From assembly GCA_031404155.1 (NCBI GenBank), contig JANNGZ010000331.1, forward strand, positions 1-54,728: DNA of 54,728 bases, in the 5' to 3' direction. Every line of letters starts with the position of its first letter. Within the stretch, counting starts at the first letter, position 1. This DNA is from JANNGZ01 sp031404155. Its GTDB lineage: Bacteria > Pseudomonadota > Gammaproteobacteria > Burkholderiales > Burkholderiaceae_C. The notes beneath the pieces are model-generated. The model was given only the letters and a program-made list of their open reading frames with translations, did not search any database and had not been told where the DNA came from. A program made the position numbers and the translations under genes. Positions 44,320 through 52,379 of this stretch are shown in pieces.

Positions 44320-46320
44320 TCAATCGTCGTCGCCCTTGTCGCCCTTGTCGCCCTTGTCGCCCTTGCCCCCCTTGCGCAGCTTGAGCCCGATCACCGTGCC
44401 CTCCCGCCGAAGGTCGGCGCCGCCGTACTGGCGGCCGCTGCGCAGGTCGATCACCACGCCCTGCACCGAGCCTATCGCGGCGGTGCAGCCGTTGCTGCCC
44501 ACGGCACCGGACACCAGGTGGCCGAGGCCGCGCAGGGTGTCCTGCGTCGCGATGCTGAACTTGGGTTGCTGGAAGGCCTCCACGCCCTCGCAGGAGACCG
44601 TGCCCAACGCGCTCGTCACCGACCAGCGCGGCGCGTTGATCGCCTGCTGGATCGACATGCCGTGGTCGATCAGGTTCAGCGTCAGGTTCAACACCGAGTT
44701 GATGATCGTCGAGCCGCCGGGTGAGCCGTAGGCGGCCACCGGCTCGCGGCCCTTGAAGACGAGGGCCGGGGCCATCGAGCTGCGCGGGCGTTTGTTGGCG
44801 GCCACGTCGTTGGCACCGGGGTTGCCGGTGGCCGGGTTCAGGGTCGGGTCGAAGTTGAAGTCGGTGAGCTCGTTGTTGAGCAGGAAGCCGTAGCCCGGCA
44901 CGGTGATGCCGGTGCCCCAGGTGGCCTCGATGGTGGTGGTGTAGCTGACCACGTTGCCCCACTTGTCCACCACCGAAAAATGTGTGGTGTGCGACGGCCG
45001 GTGCTCGTCCTCGTCATGCTTGGGCGAAAAGCGCGTGTTCTTGTTGCCGGTGGCCGCACTGTCGTAGGGCAGCGGGTTGCCGGCGGCGGCGGGTGTGGCC
45101 ATGCGCGACGTCGGGTTGATCAGGTCGGCGCGTGTTTTCACATAGTCCGCGTTGAGCAGGCCGAGCTTGGGCACCGGCACGAAGTCTTCGTCGCCCATCC
45201 ACACCGCGCGGTCGGCAAAGGCCAGGCGCATCGCCTCGGCCATCACATGCAGTGTGTTCGGGTTGCCGAAGCCGTAGCCCTGCGATCCGTCGCCGATCGG
45301 GAAGCGCTGCAGCATCAGCAGCATCTGGCCCACGGTGAGCCCGCCGGACGAGGGCGGCGACATCGCCGCCACCGTCCAGCCGCGGTAGTTCACCGCCACC
45401 GGCTCGCGGATCACCACGCGGTAGTCGGCCAGGTCCTGCATCGTCATGCGCCCCACGCCTTCGGCCGGCACCGGGGTGCGGCTGCGCAGTTGCGCACTCA
45501 CGATCGCCTGCGCAATCTCGCCTTTGTAGAACACATCCGGGCCGTGCTGGGCGATCAGGCGCAGCGTCTTGCCCAGGTCGCTCTGCACCAGCAGCGCGCC
45601 CTCGGCAAGCGGCACGCCGCCGGGACGGAACAGCGCCGCGGTTTCCGGCTGGAAAGTGGTGCGCCCGCCGTCGCCGGCGATGTTGGCGGCGAGGAAACGG
45701 TTGATGCGAAAACCCTGCTCGGCCACCGCGATCGCGGGCTCGACGGCTTCGCTGAGCTTGATCGTGCCGAAGCGCTTCAACGCGGTGTCCAGCGCCGCCA
45801 GCGTGCCCGGCACACCGACCGAGAGGCCGCTGGTGGACGCGATGGTGAAGCGCTGTGCCGCGGGAACGCTCGGCATCACAAACTGCGTGGGCGTGGCCGC
45901 GGCGGGCGCCTTCTCGCGCGCGTCGACGGCGAAGGTGCGGTGGTGGCGCGCCAGGTGCACCAGCATGAATCCGCCGCCGCCGATGCCGGAGAACTGCGGC
46001 TCGACCACGTTCAACATGAACTGGATCGCAGCGGCGGCATCCACCGCATTGCCGCCACGCGCCAGCACATCCGCACCGGCCTGCGCCGCCAGCGGGTGCG
46101 ACACCGAGACCACGCCGCCCTTGTACGCAGCACCGTCCCAGGCAGGCGCCGGTGGCACCAACTCGGTGGTGGGCGGCAGCACGATGCCCGGCGGCGTGCC
46201 GGGCGTCTTGAGGCGGTGTTCGTCGTCGTGCGCAAACGCGCTCAGCGCGGCGGCTGTGGCCAGCGCCAACAGCGTTTGCTGCAGGCCGCGGCGCAGCATC
46301 GGGACGGTCGAAGGATTCAT
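44320..46320 (-). CDS. ggt: Gamma-glutamyltranspeptidase
   Basis: A 666-residue periplasmic or secreted precursor that cleaves gamma-glutamyl bonds (glutathione). It has a signal peptide (residues about 10-31) and the large-subunit marks GGNAVDAAAAIQFMLNVVEP and SGIGGGGFM. The autocatalytic Thr that becomes the small-subunit nucleophile lies in RPSHTTHFSVVDKWGN. The small subunit has AYGSPGGSTIINSV. The C-terminus ends in a collagen-like tail (GGKGDKGDKGDKGDDD) encoded by a nine-base tandem repeat. The start at 46320 gives a normal signal peptide. Confidence 0.95.
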   Translation of the reverse strand: MNPSTVPMLRRGLQQTLLALATAAALSAFAHDDEHRLKTPGTPPGIVLPPTTELVPPAPAWDGAAYKGGVVSVSHPLAAQAGADVLARGGNAVDAAAAIQFMLNVVEPQFSGIGGGGFMLVHLARHHRTFAVDAREKAPAAATPTQFVMPSVPAAQRFTIASTSGLSVGVPGTLAALDTALKRFGTIKLSEAVEPAIAVAEQGFRINRFLAANIAGDGGRTTFQPETAALFRPGGVPLAEGALLVQSDLGKTLRLIAQHGPDVFYKGEIAQAIVSAQLRSRTPVPAEGVGRMTMQDLADYRVVIREPVAVNYRGWTVAAMSPPSSGGLTVGQMLLMLQRFPIGDGSQGYGFGNPNTLHVMAEAMRLAFADRAVWMGDEDFVPVPKLGLLNADYVKTRADLINPTSRMATPAAAGNPLPYDSAATGNKNTRFSPKHDEDEHRPSHTTHFSVVDKWGNVVSYTTTIEATWGTGITVPGYGFLLNNELTDFNFDPTLNPATGNPGANDVAANKRPRSSMAPALVFKGREPVAAYGSPGGSTIINSVLNLTLNLIDHGMSIQQAINAPRWSVTSALGTVSCEGVEAFQQPKFSIATQDTLRGLGHLVSGAVGSNGCTAAIGSVQGVVIDLRSGRQYGGADLRREGTVIGLKLRKGGKGDKGDKGDKGDDD
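44329..44368. repeat. Nine-base tandem repeat at the 3' end of ggt
   Basis: The unit CCCTTGTCG (read in the + direction) is repeated about four times in a row and encodes Lys-Gly-Asp triplets on the minus strand. Such repeats can change copy number by slippage without shifting the frame. Confidence 0.8.
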
Positions 46321-46530
46321 GAGTTCGGTCTCCGGTCGGGTTGTTGTTCGGCACGTGCGCTTCGGCACCGAAGCAGCTCGGCGCCGGCCCGCCCGCGCAA
46401 GGCGACTTTGCACCGCGCCGCGCAGGGGTGCGTCAAAGCCCGCGTCGGCGCCTCGGGCTTGGGCGCAGGCACGTGTGCATGAAGCCGATTGAGCGTAAAG
46501 CCCGGCCGCATGCCGCCTGCGCCACCGCGC

Positions 46531-47727
46531 TCAGAGCAGCGCCGCGTCGGTCGGCAAACCGAGCAGCAGCCGCCCGGTGAGTTCGAAGGTGGCCTCGGCG
46601 ACCATCATGTGCTGCGTGGCCACATGCACGTTGCGCAGGCAGCGTTGCAAGGGAGAGTCGGTGAACACCGCACTGCCGCCGGCCAGCGTGTAGAGCCGGT
46701 CGACCACCTGCGCACAGGCATGGGTGGCATGCGTCGCGGCCAGGCGGATGTCGCGCCGCTGTTCGAGCGGGATTTCGTTTCCGGCGTCGGCATTGGCCCA
46801 GGCAGCATGGATCGCCTCCAGCAGGAAGGCGCGGGCGCCGCGCAGCGTGGCCTCGGCGCGCGCCACCGCCTCCTGCGCGGCCGGGCGCTGCGCCAAGGTT
46901 CTGCTGCTGGCCTGCGGCACCTTCTCGGTGGCCAGCGTGATGAAGGCGCCGATGGCTTCACGCGCGATGCCCGCGGCCACCGCCGCGATGCCGATCGCGA
47001 GCATGCCGAAGACCGGGAAGCGGTACAGCGGGCCCGGCAGCAGCGCGCCACCGGCCAACTGCGCGCAGCGCGCAGCGGGCACGAACACGCCCTGCACTTC
47101 GAACTCACCCGAGCCGGTGCCGCACAAGCCCATGCTGTCCCAGTTGTTGAGCGGCAGCACCTGCGCGCGCTCGAACACCGCGGTGAGCAGCGTCGGCGTG
47201 GTGCTTCCGTCCGCGATCTCCAGCCGGCCGTCGGCACCGAACACGAGGCAGCCGCCGATGACGATGTCGGCGTTGTGGGCGCCCGAGCCCCAGAACCAGC
47301 GCCCGCTGATTCGATATCCCGCGACGCCGTCCTGCGTCTCCCGCACCGCCTTGCCACGCGGCGCGAGCACGCCGGCGGCCTTGAGCTTCGTTGGCGCAAA
47401 AAGCGGCGCGGCCACCTCGGCCGGCAGGTAGGCCGCGACCAGGCAAGCGGTGTTCGAGATGAAGCTGCACCAGGCCGAAGCCGCCTCGTGCCGCGCCAGG
47501 GTTTCGACCACTTCGAAAAAGGTGACCACATGCGCCTCGTGGCCGCCATAGCAGCGCGGCGTGAGCATGCGGTACAGGCCGGCCTGCGCCAACTGCTCGG
47601 CAATGTCCTGCGGCAGGCAACGGTTCAACTCGATTTCGCGCACGCGAGGTTTGATGCTCTGCGCCGCCTGCAGCGCGGCTTGCATCAGCTCATGGTGCAG
47701 TGCGGATTCGGCGTGGCTTGGGGGCAT
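46531..47727 (-). CDS. Acyl-CoA dehydrogenase-like flavoprotein
   Basis: A 398-residue protein of the acyl-CoA dehydrogenase fold, nearest to the group that includes flavin-dependent monooxygenases (HpaB/DszC/HsaA type). The N-terminal helical domain has AGLYRMLTPRCYGGHE, the middle beta domain has GYRISGRWFWGSGAHNADI and NNWDSMGLCGTGSGEFEVQ, and the C-terminal domain has YTLAGGSAVFTDSPLQRCLRN (shown in part). The catalytic Glu of true acyl-CoA dehydrogenases is not apparent, which favours a monooxygenase-type role. The substrate is unknown. Confidence 0.88.
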   Translation of the reverse strand: MPPSHAESALHHELMQAALQAAQSIKPRVREIELNRCLPQDIAEQLAQAGLYRMLTPRCYGGHEAHVVTFFEVVETLARHEAASAWCSFISNTACLVAAYLPAEVAAPLFAPTKLKAAGVLAPRGKAVRETQDGVAGYRISGRWFWGSGAHNADIVIGGCLVFGADGRLEIADGSTTPTLLTAVFERAQVLPLNNWDSMGLCGTGSGEFEVQGVFVPAARCAQLAGGALLPGPLYRFPVFGMLAIGIAAVAAGIAREAIGAFITLATEKVPQASSRTLAQRPAAQEAVARAEATLRGARAFLLEAIHAAWANADAGNEIPLEQRRDIRLAATHATHACAQVVDRLYTLAGGSAVFTDSPLQRCLRNVHVATQHMMVAEATFELTGRLLLGLPTDAALL

Positions 47728-47845
47728 GCGGCGCTCTGCTTGATGGTTTGGTGCGGCCTAGCATTCAAACATTCAATCGTTCAAACGATGTGCGCCCGAC
47801 GCGGATCGCGGGAGCGAAGCCGCGGTGAGTGAGCCCAAGTTCCTG

Positions 47846-48172
47846 TCAGGGGCCGAGCATCAGCGCGCCCGGGCGTTGCATGACCGCGCTGCCGAACGAC
47901 AGCGTGAATCCGCCTACAAAGCTGAAGTCCTTGGTTGCCTCGTTGCCATCGGGCAGGGTGACAAAGTAGCGCACGATGCCGCTCTGGACATAGCCCAGTT
48001 CGTGCACCGTCTGGCCCTGGTCGCAGAAGCTTGCGCCGGGTTCCAGCACGCGCATCTTCGCGGCTGCCGCAAAGTCTGCGATGGCGGCGTCGCGCAGGTC
48101 GGCGAGTTGCCGCAGAAAGGCCGTGACTCCACGCAGCACTTCGGCGTCGCCTCGGACGATGGAGATGGGCAT
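47846..48172 (-). pseudogene. Truncated Crp/Fnr-type regulator
   Basis: 108 codons cover only the first half of a cyclic-nucleotide-binding-like domain (LEPGASFCDQGQTVHELGYV, then SGIVRYFVTLPDGNEATKDF). The sequence breaks off in FGSAVMQRPGALMLGP. The remainder of the effector domain, the long helix and the helix-turn-helix are all missing, so it cannot act as a normal DNA-binding regulator. It is probably a decayed gene. Confidence 0.7.
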
Positions 48173-48379
48173 CAGATGCGGTTAAAGCGAGCAGTGTCCT
48201 GAGACGCCGCAACATTCGAAATAGTCGGCCTGCCGGAGGCTGGTCCGCTTGGCATGCGAAGGGGCTTCCCACCTTCGGGCAGCGGCGTCGATGCGCCAAG
48301 ATTGGTGGTGTTCAAAGTCATCAACCTGAAGCCATTGAAAGGGGAAGTCCGTGGAGCAGATTGACCACCCGCCCCGCGC

Positions 48380-49054
48380 TCACACCTCGGCGGCCGACGC
48401 CGGCCAGCGCAGTTGGTGCCCGGTGCGCTCGGTGAAGCGCTGCATGTCCTCGGGCGTGTCGATGTCGACGCGGTAGCGCGTGTTGTCGCTGTCGAACCAG
48501 TGCACCCGCTCGGGGTGCTCCTGGCGCCAGCGGCGGCAGGCGGCGTTGATGTCGCCGGCGAGCCACTCGTCGCGCAGCGTGGCTTCCATCATCACCGGGT
48601 TGCCGGGCTCGCCCGCCACCCGCGGCACCACCATCGAGGTGTTGCCGCGTTTCTTGAACGCGCCGATCAACGCGGTGATGTCGTCGCCGTTGATCAGCGG
48701 CTGGTCGGCCAGCGCGATGATCACCGCGTCGAGCTTGCCGTGCAGCGCCTCCAGGCCGATGCGCACCGACGAGGGCTGGCCGTCGTCGGGCCGCGGGTTG
48801 CGCGCGAGGGTGACCGGGAAGTCGCGCACCGCGGCCTCCACCGCGTCGGCATGGTCGCCGAGCACCACCACCACCTCGTCGACCCCGGCGCCCGAGAGCG
48901 CGATCAACTGGCGGCGGATCAGCGGCACGCCGCCGAGTTCGAGCAGTGGTTTGGGTTTGTTGCCGAGCCGCTTGCCGGAACCCGCGGCGAGCAGTACCGC
49001 GCCCACCACCAGCCGCGCGTAGAGGCCGCCGCCGCCTTTGAGGATGCAGCCCAT
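48380..49054 (-). CDS. MocA-like nucleotidyltransferase
   Basis: A 224-residue NTP-transferase of the MobA/MocA type. The N-terminal motif is VLLAAGSGKRLGNKPKPLLE, followed by the metal-binding ALADQPLINGDD and the late GNPVM and VDIDTPEDMQRF. MocA makes the molybdopterin cytosine dinucleotide cofactor for xanthine-dehydrogenase-type enzymes. The remnant of a CoxM-like gene just upstream supports that former association. An ATG at 49054 is preferred over 49078. Confidence 0.88.
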   Translation of the reverse strand: MGCILKGGGGLYARLVVGAVLLAAGSGKRLGNKPKPLLELGGVPLIRRQLIALSGAGVDEVVVVLGDHADAVEAAVRDFPVTLARNPRPDDGQPSSVRIGLEALHGKLDAVIIALADQPLINGDDITALIGAFKKRGNTSMVVPRVAGEPGNPVMMEATLRDEWLAGDINAACRRWRQEHPERVHWFDSDNTRYRVDIDTPEDMQRFTERTGHQLRWPASAAEV

Positions 49055-49094
49055 GTTATCGAGCCTTCCCAAATGCACGACGCACGCCGATGCG

Positions 49095-49144
49095 TTCGGG
49101 CTGAGCTTGTTTTCCAGATCGTCCTGAGCTTGTCGAACGAAGCT
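49095..49144. repeat. Dispersed 'CTGAGCTTGTCGAAC' repeat, two partial copies
   Basis: GGGCTGAGCTTGT (49098-49110) and CCTGAGCTTGTCGAACGA (49123-49140) are copies of a short repeat known to be scattered in many proteobacterial genomes. A related copy (CTCGACAGGCTCAG) is at 30949-30962. Here it interrupts the coxM remnant. Confidence 0.55.
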
Positions 49145-49286
49145 CCTGTGCGACCCGTGGTATGCCCTTCGGCCCTTCGATCACGAATCTGGCGTCCAGC
49201 GCGATCGATATCGCGGGGTCGCCGAGCGGCTTGATCGCCTCAGCCACGGAGCTTGGCGAGTGGTAGTCGAGTTCCGGTGGAATCAT
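49145..49286 (-). pseudogene. Decayed CoxM-like gene (molybdenum hydroxylase FAD subunit)
   Basis: The reading frame starts at 49286 with AAGGAGG ten bases upstream. It encodes MIPPELDYHSPSSVAEAIK, the typical N-terminus of the FAD-binding medium subunit of CO-dehydrogenase/xanthine-dehydrogenase-type enzymes. After about 23 residues it jumps to IALDARFVIEGPKG, which resembles a segment some 100 residues further on, and then ends in the repeat. Internal deletion and truncation make it nonfunctional. The remaining gap to 49661 shows nothing recognisable. Confidence 0.6.
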
Positions 49287-49661
49287 GAGCCTGGCCTCCT
49301 TGCCGCGTTGAAGCACGCCGAGCCCGATTAGCCGCTACGAACGGCGCCGGCGCAACCGGGGCGACGATAGAGGGCGCGTCCGGCTGGGCTCGATCGCCTT
49401 CGCGCCGGCGCGGCCAAGACACCGTTGGAACGAGTTGGTGTGATCGTGACCGCTGCACCCCCGCTTGCCGCCGAGCGCGCGACAGCGTCGGGCGCCGCCA
49501 GGTGCAACCGCCGTGCGTGGCGGACGGTGGCGGCACGGCGCAGCGCGCGAACACCACCCGCCCGCCGAAGCCTCAGGGCTGCTTGGCGTAGCAAGGCCGC
49601 TTGTAGAGAAGCCGCCGGCTCCTCGTTCAGGCACCCTGCAGTGGGCCAGGCTTCGCCGGGC

Positions 49662-50108
49662 TCAGCCCGGGATTTCGGGTTCGACGAGCTTGGCGAGTTG
49701 CTCGAGTGACTCTTGCCAGCCGAGGTAGCACATCTCGACCGGAATGACCTCCGGCAGCCCCTCTTGAACTATGGTGAGCTCCGTGCCGCACGACACCTGC
49801 CGCAGCGAAATGGTGGTGCGCATTTCGCCGGGCAGGTTGGGATCGTCAAAGCTGTCCGTGTACTGAATCCGTTCGTTCGGCACCAGTTCGCGGTACTCGC
49901 CGCCGAACGAGTGGCGGTTGCCGCTTCCGAAGTTCGTGAACGACATCTTGTAGGTTCCGCCGACCCGCGCGTCCATGTGGTGCACCGTGCAGGTGAAGCC
50001 ATACGGCGGCAGCCACTTGGCCATGGCGCCCGCGTCCAGGAACGCGCGGTAGAGCCGCTCGGGCTTGCAACGAAGAACACGGTGGAAACGAACGGTGCCT
50101 GTAGCCAT
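49662..50108 (-). CDS. SRPBCC (AHSA1-like) domain protein
   Basis: A 148-residue START-like small protein. Typical phrases are FHRVLRCKPERLYRAFLDAG, MAKWLPPYGFTC and GGTYKMSFTNFGSG near the start, and SLRQVSCGTELTIVQEGLPE followed by CYLGWQESLEQLAKLVEPE at the end. Members bind hydrophobic ligands or Hsp90-type partners; no function is assigned for this branch. It is followed upstream, in the same direction, by a DUF1801 gene 18 bases away, a frequent pairing. Confidence 0.92.
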   Translation of the reverse strand: MATGTVRFHRVLRCKPERLYRAFLDAGAMAKWLPPYGFTCTVHHMDARVGGTYKMSFTNFGSGNRHSFGGEYRELVPNERIQYTDSFDDPNLPGEMRTTISLRQVSCGTELTIVQEGLPEVIPVEMCYLGWQESLEQLAKLVEPEIPG

Positions 50109-50126
50109 GGTGGGGTTCCCTTCGAG

Positions 50127-50621
50127 TCAATGGCCGACTTTGCCGAGGGCTGAAGACATGTTCGCCGCCACGGCGGCCCGAATGAGCGCCTTCAGAGCCC
50201 CTTCGTCAACCCGGGCGCCTTCGGGGACGTCGATGGCGCGCCTGACATTCCCATCGAGACTGGAATTGAAGAGGCGTGAGGGGTCGGCGAGGGAGGCCCC
50301 CTTGGCGAAGGTCATTTTCACCACTTTCTTGTAGGTCTCGCCGGTGCAGACGATCCCGTGGTGCCACCAGACCGGCGTGTTCCACTTCCACTCCTCGGTC
50401 ATTTCGGGGTCAGCCTGCTTGATCAGGGCGCGAAGCCGGGAGAGCATTTCACTCCTCCAGTCGTCCAGCTCCTTGATTCTGGCGTCTATCAGCGCCGAGG
50501 CAGACTCGGTTCCCGTCGTCCGGCCCGTCTTCGTGTTCACGGCGGCGCCTCGGGTCCTCGTGCTTTGGGAGCCAGACGTCCTGGCTTTCGCCGCGGGCTG
50601 CTTCTTTGTTGATGCCGGCAC
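50127..50621 (-). CDS. DUF1801-domain protein
   Basis: A 164-residue protein. Its N-terminal 40 residues are Lys/Thr/Ala-rich and probably disordered. The DUF1801 domain follows (LDDWRSEMLSRLRALIKQAD, then WKWNTPVWWHHGIVCTGETY and KVVKMTFAKGASL). The domain resembles the YdhG/YjbR fold. The function is unknown. It precedes the SRPBCC gene with an 18-base gap, so they are probably co-transcribed. Confidence 0.9.
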   Translation of the reverse strand: MPASTKKQPAAKARTSGSQSTRTRGAAVNTKTGRTTGTESASALIDARIKELDDWRSEMLSRLRALIKQADPEMTEEWKWNTPVWWHHGIVCTGETYKKVVKMTFAKGASLADPSRLFNSSLDGNVRRAIDVPEGARVDEGALKALIRAAVAANMSSALGKVGH

Positions 50622-50838
50622 GGGGGGGTCCTTGGAAGTTGGGTCGCTTTCGCGGCGGTTCAGTCCAACCCGGTTTACCCGACGCGAGCCAACGCGGTAC
50701 CTTCGATCAGCCGCGGCATTGCGTCGGATAAACGCTATTCGTTAGCCAGCAATTTGAACGTTGAGGTCATGGCGAGCACATGCCCAGGCGAGGGACTGAG
50801 TTTCGCCGAGAGGCTTTGCGGCGGGGGTGCGGAAGCGG

Positions 50839-52107
50839 TCAGCCGCGGCCGCTTGCTCCCGCAGCCGCAGCCGGGCGCGACGAGATCGCCGCCAGGCACT
50901 CCGCCAGGACGCCGGCGCTGATGCGGTGGTTGAACTGCTCGGCCACCTTCCGGCGCGAGCACCGGGCCATGCGCAACGCCCAGTCCGGGTCGGCCAGCAC
51001 CGACGCCAGCGCATCGGCCATCGCGCCGCCGTGGCCGGCGGGCACCATGACTGCGTCGACGCCCGATTCGATCAGCTCGGAGTTGCCGCCGACGTCGGTC
51101 ACCACCACCGGCATCTCCATCGCCATGGCCTCCATGATGGCCACCGAGATGCCTTCGTTCAGGCTCGCTAGCGCGAACACATGTGCCTGCTCCATGCACT
51201 GGCGGTGCCTCGCCTCGGACACCGCGCCGAGCAGTTCCACGCGGGCGCCGAGCCCACGCTCGACGATCGCGCGCTCGAGCTGGCCGCGATAACCGTGGCC
51301 CCCGAGTTCGTCTTCCCCGGCGATCTGAAGCTGCACGTCCAGGCCCCGCTGGCGAAGCAGCTCGACGGCTTCGATCAGGTGCAGATGCCCCTTCACCGGG
51401 TTGAGGCGCCCGCAACTGTAGATGCGGCAAAGCTCGCCGCGCCGCCACGGCTGGTACGGGGCATGGCGCCGGATTTCGTCGAGGTCCACGCCCACCGGCG
51501 CGATGCGCACCAGGGCGGGCAGCGACCCCGCCAGGCGTTCGGTGGCGGCGCGGTACAGCAGCCGGGACATCACCAGCACAAAGGACGCATGGCGCCACTT
51601 TTGCGGCTGGTTCGGGCCATACCCTTCCAGCGTGGGCCCGAGCAGCGACAAGCTGTAGCGGGCGCCGCCGAGCAGGCGCGCGAACATTGCAACATTGGCC
51701 GCGTCCGCGCACGAAGCCACATGCACATGCCGCCAGCCGCGCCGGCGAGCGAGCGCGGCCAGCGCGGCGCCGGCCACCACCAGGGCCAGCAGGCGCGGGC
51801 GTTGCCGCAAGGGCACATCCTGCGCCTGGGCGACGGCTTTGAGGCAGCGCCACCAGGCCCGCGGCCCGGCGCGCAGAAACTCAACTAGCGACGCAGCGAG
51901 CGACGACATCCGCAGCGGCGCCAGGTAGGTGGTGTTGCCCTGCGCTTCCAGGGCCCAGCTGTGCGACACGATCCCTTGTGGCGGCCGCCGTGTCGAGACC
52001 AGCTCGCAGTGGATGCCCAGCTCGGCCAAGGCCCTGATCTCGCGCCACAAGAAGACGTGGGTCTGGCCGGGGAACTCCGGAGCGAGGTAAGCGATGCTCG
52101 TATTCAT
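50839..52107 (-). CDS. GT4-type glycosyltransferase
   Basis: A 422-residue GT-B fold glycosyltransferase. The N-terminal acceptor part begins SIAYLAPEFPGQTHVFLWRE. The C-terminal donor domain has IYSCGRLNPVKGHLHLIEAV and the nucleotide-sugar motif ASLNEGISVAIMEAMAMEMP followed by VVVTDVGGNSELI. It likely adds a sugar to a capsule, exopolysaccharide or lipid carrier. The start at 52107 follows a region with no protein-like sequence. It is divergent from a WecE-type gene, which points to cell-surface glycan synthesis. Confidence 0.9.
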   Translation of the reverse strand: MNTSIAYLAPEFPGQTHVFLWREIRALAELGIHCELVSTRRPPQGIVSHSWALEAQGNTTYLAPLRMSSLAASLVEFLRAGPRAWWRCLKAVAQAQDVPLRQRPRLLALVVAGAALAALARRRGWRHVHVASCADAANVAMFARLLGGARYSLSLLGPTLEGYGPNQPQKWRHASFVLVMSRLLYRAATERLAGSLPALVRIAPVGVDLDEIRRHAPYQPWRRGELCRIYSCGRLNPVKGHLHLIEAVELLRQRGLDVQLQIAGEDELGGHGYRGQLERAIVERGLGARVELLGAVSEARHRQCMEQAHVFALASLNEGISVAIMEAMAMEMPVVVTDVGGNSELIESGVDAVMVPAGHGGAMADALASVLADPDWALRMARCSRRKVAEQFNHRISAGVLAECLAAISSRPAAAAGASGRG

Positions 52108-52379
52108 GGGCTGGACGCGCCGCGCCGGGGTGCGATGGGGTGAGGATGCATCCGAGTATGGGTGGGCTGCGGCCCGGGCTCTGCGCGGCAGCACCCCGGG
52201 TTCATGGGATCGCTTTGGCGATTCGTCGCCGCAACCCGCATCCACGCAGCGCTCCGTCCCCCGCGTTTGAGCGTCACCCCTTCGTTCGGGCGTGAGCGTC
52301 GGCGCCAGCCGCGTCGATGATCGCGGCAGCGGCGTCGGCAAAGTCTGTCGAGCCATGACTTACGAGGAGTTTGGCTTCA

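Noticed and set aside
49317..49661. Overlapping Arg/Pro-rich open frames
   Set aside because: There is no start signal, family motif or conserved feature on either strand; treated as noncoding.
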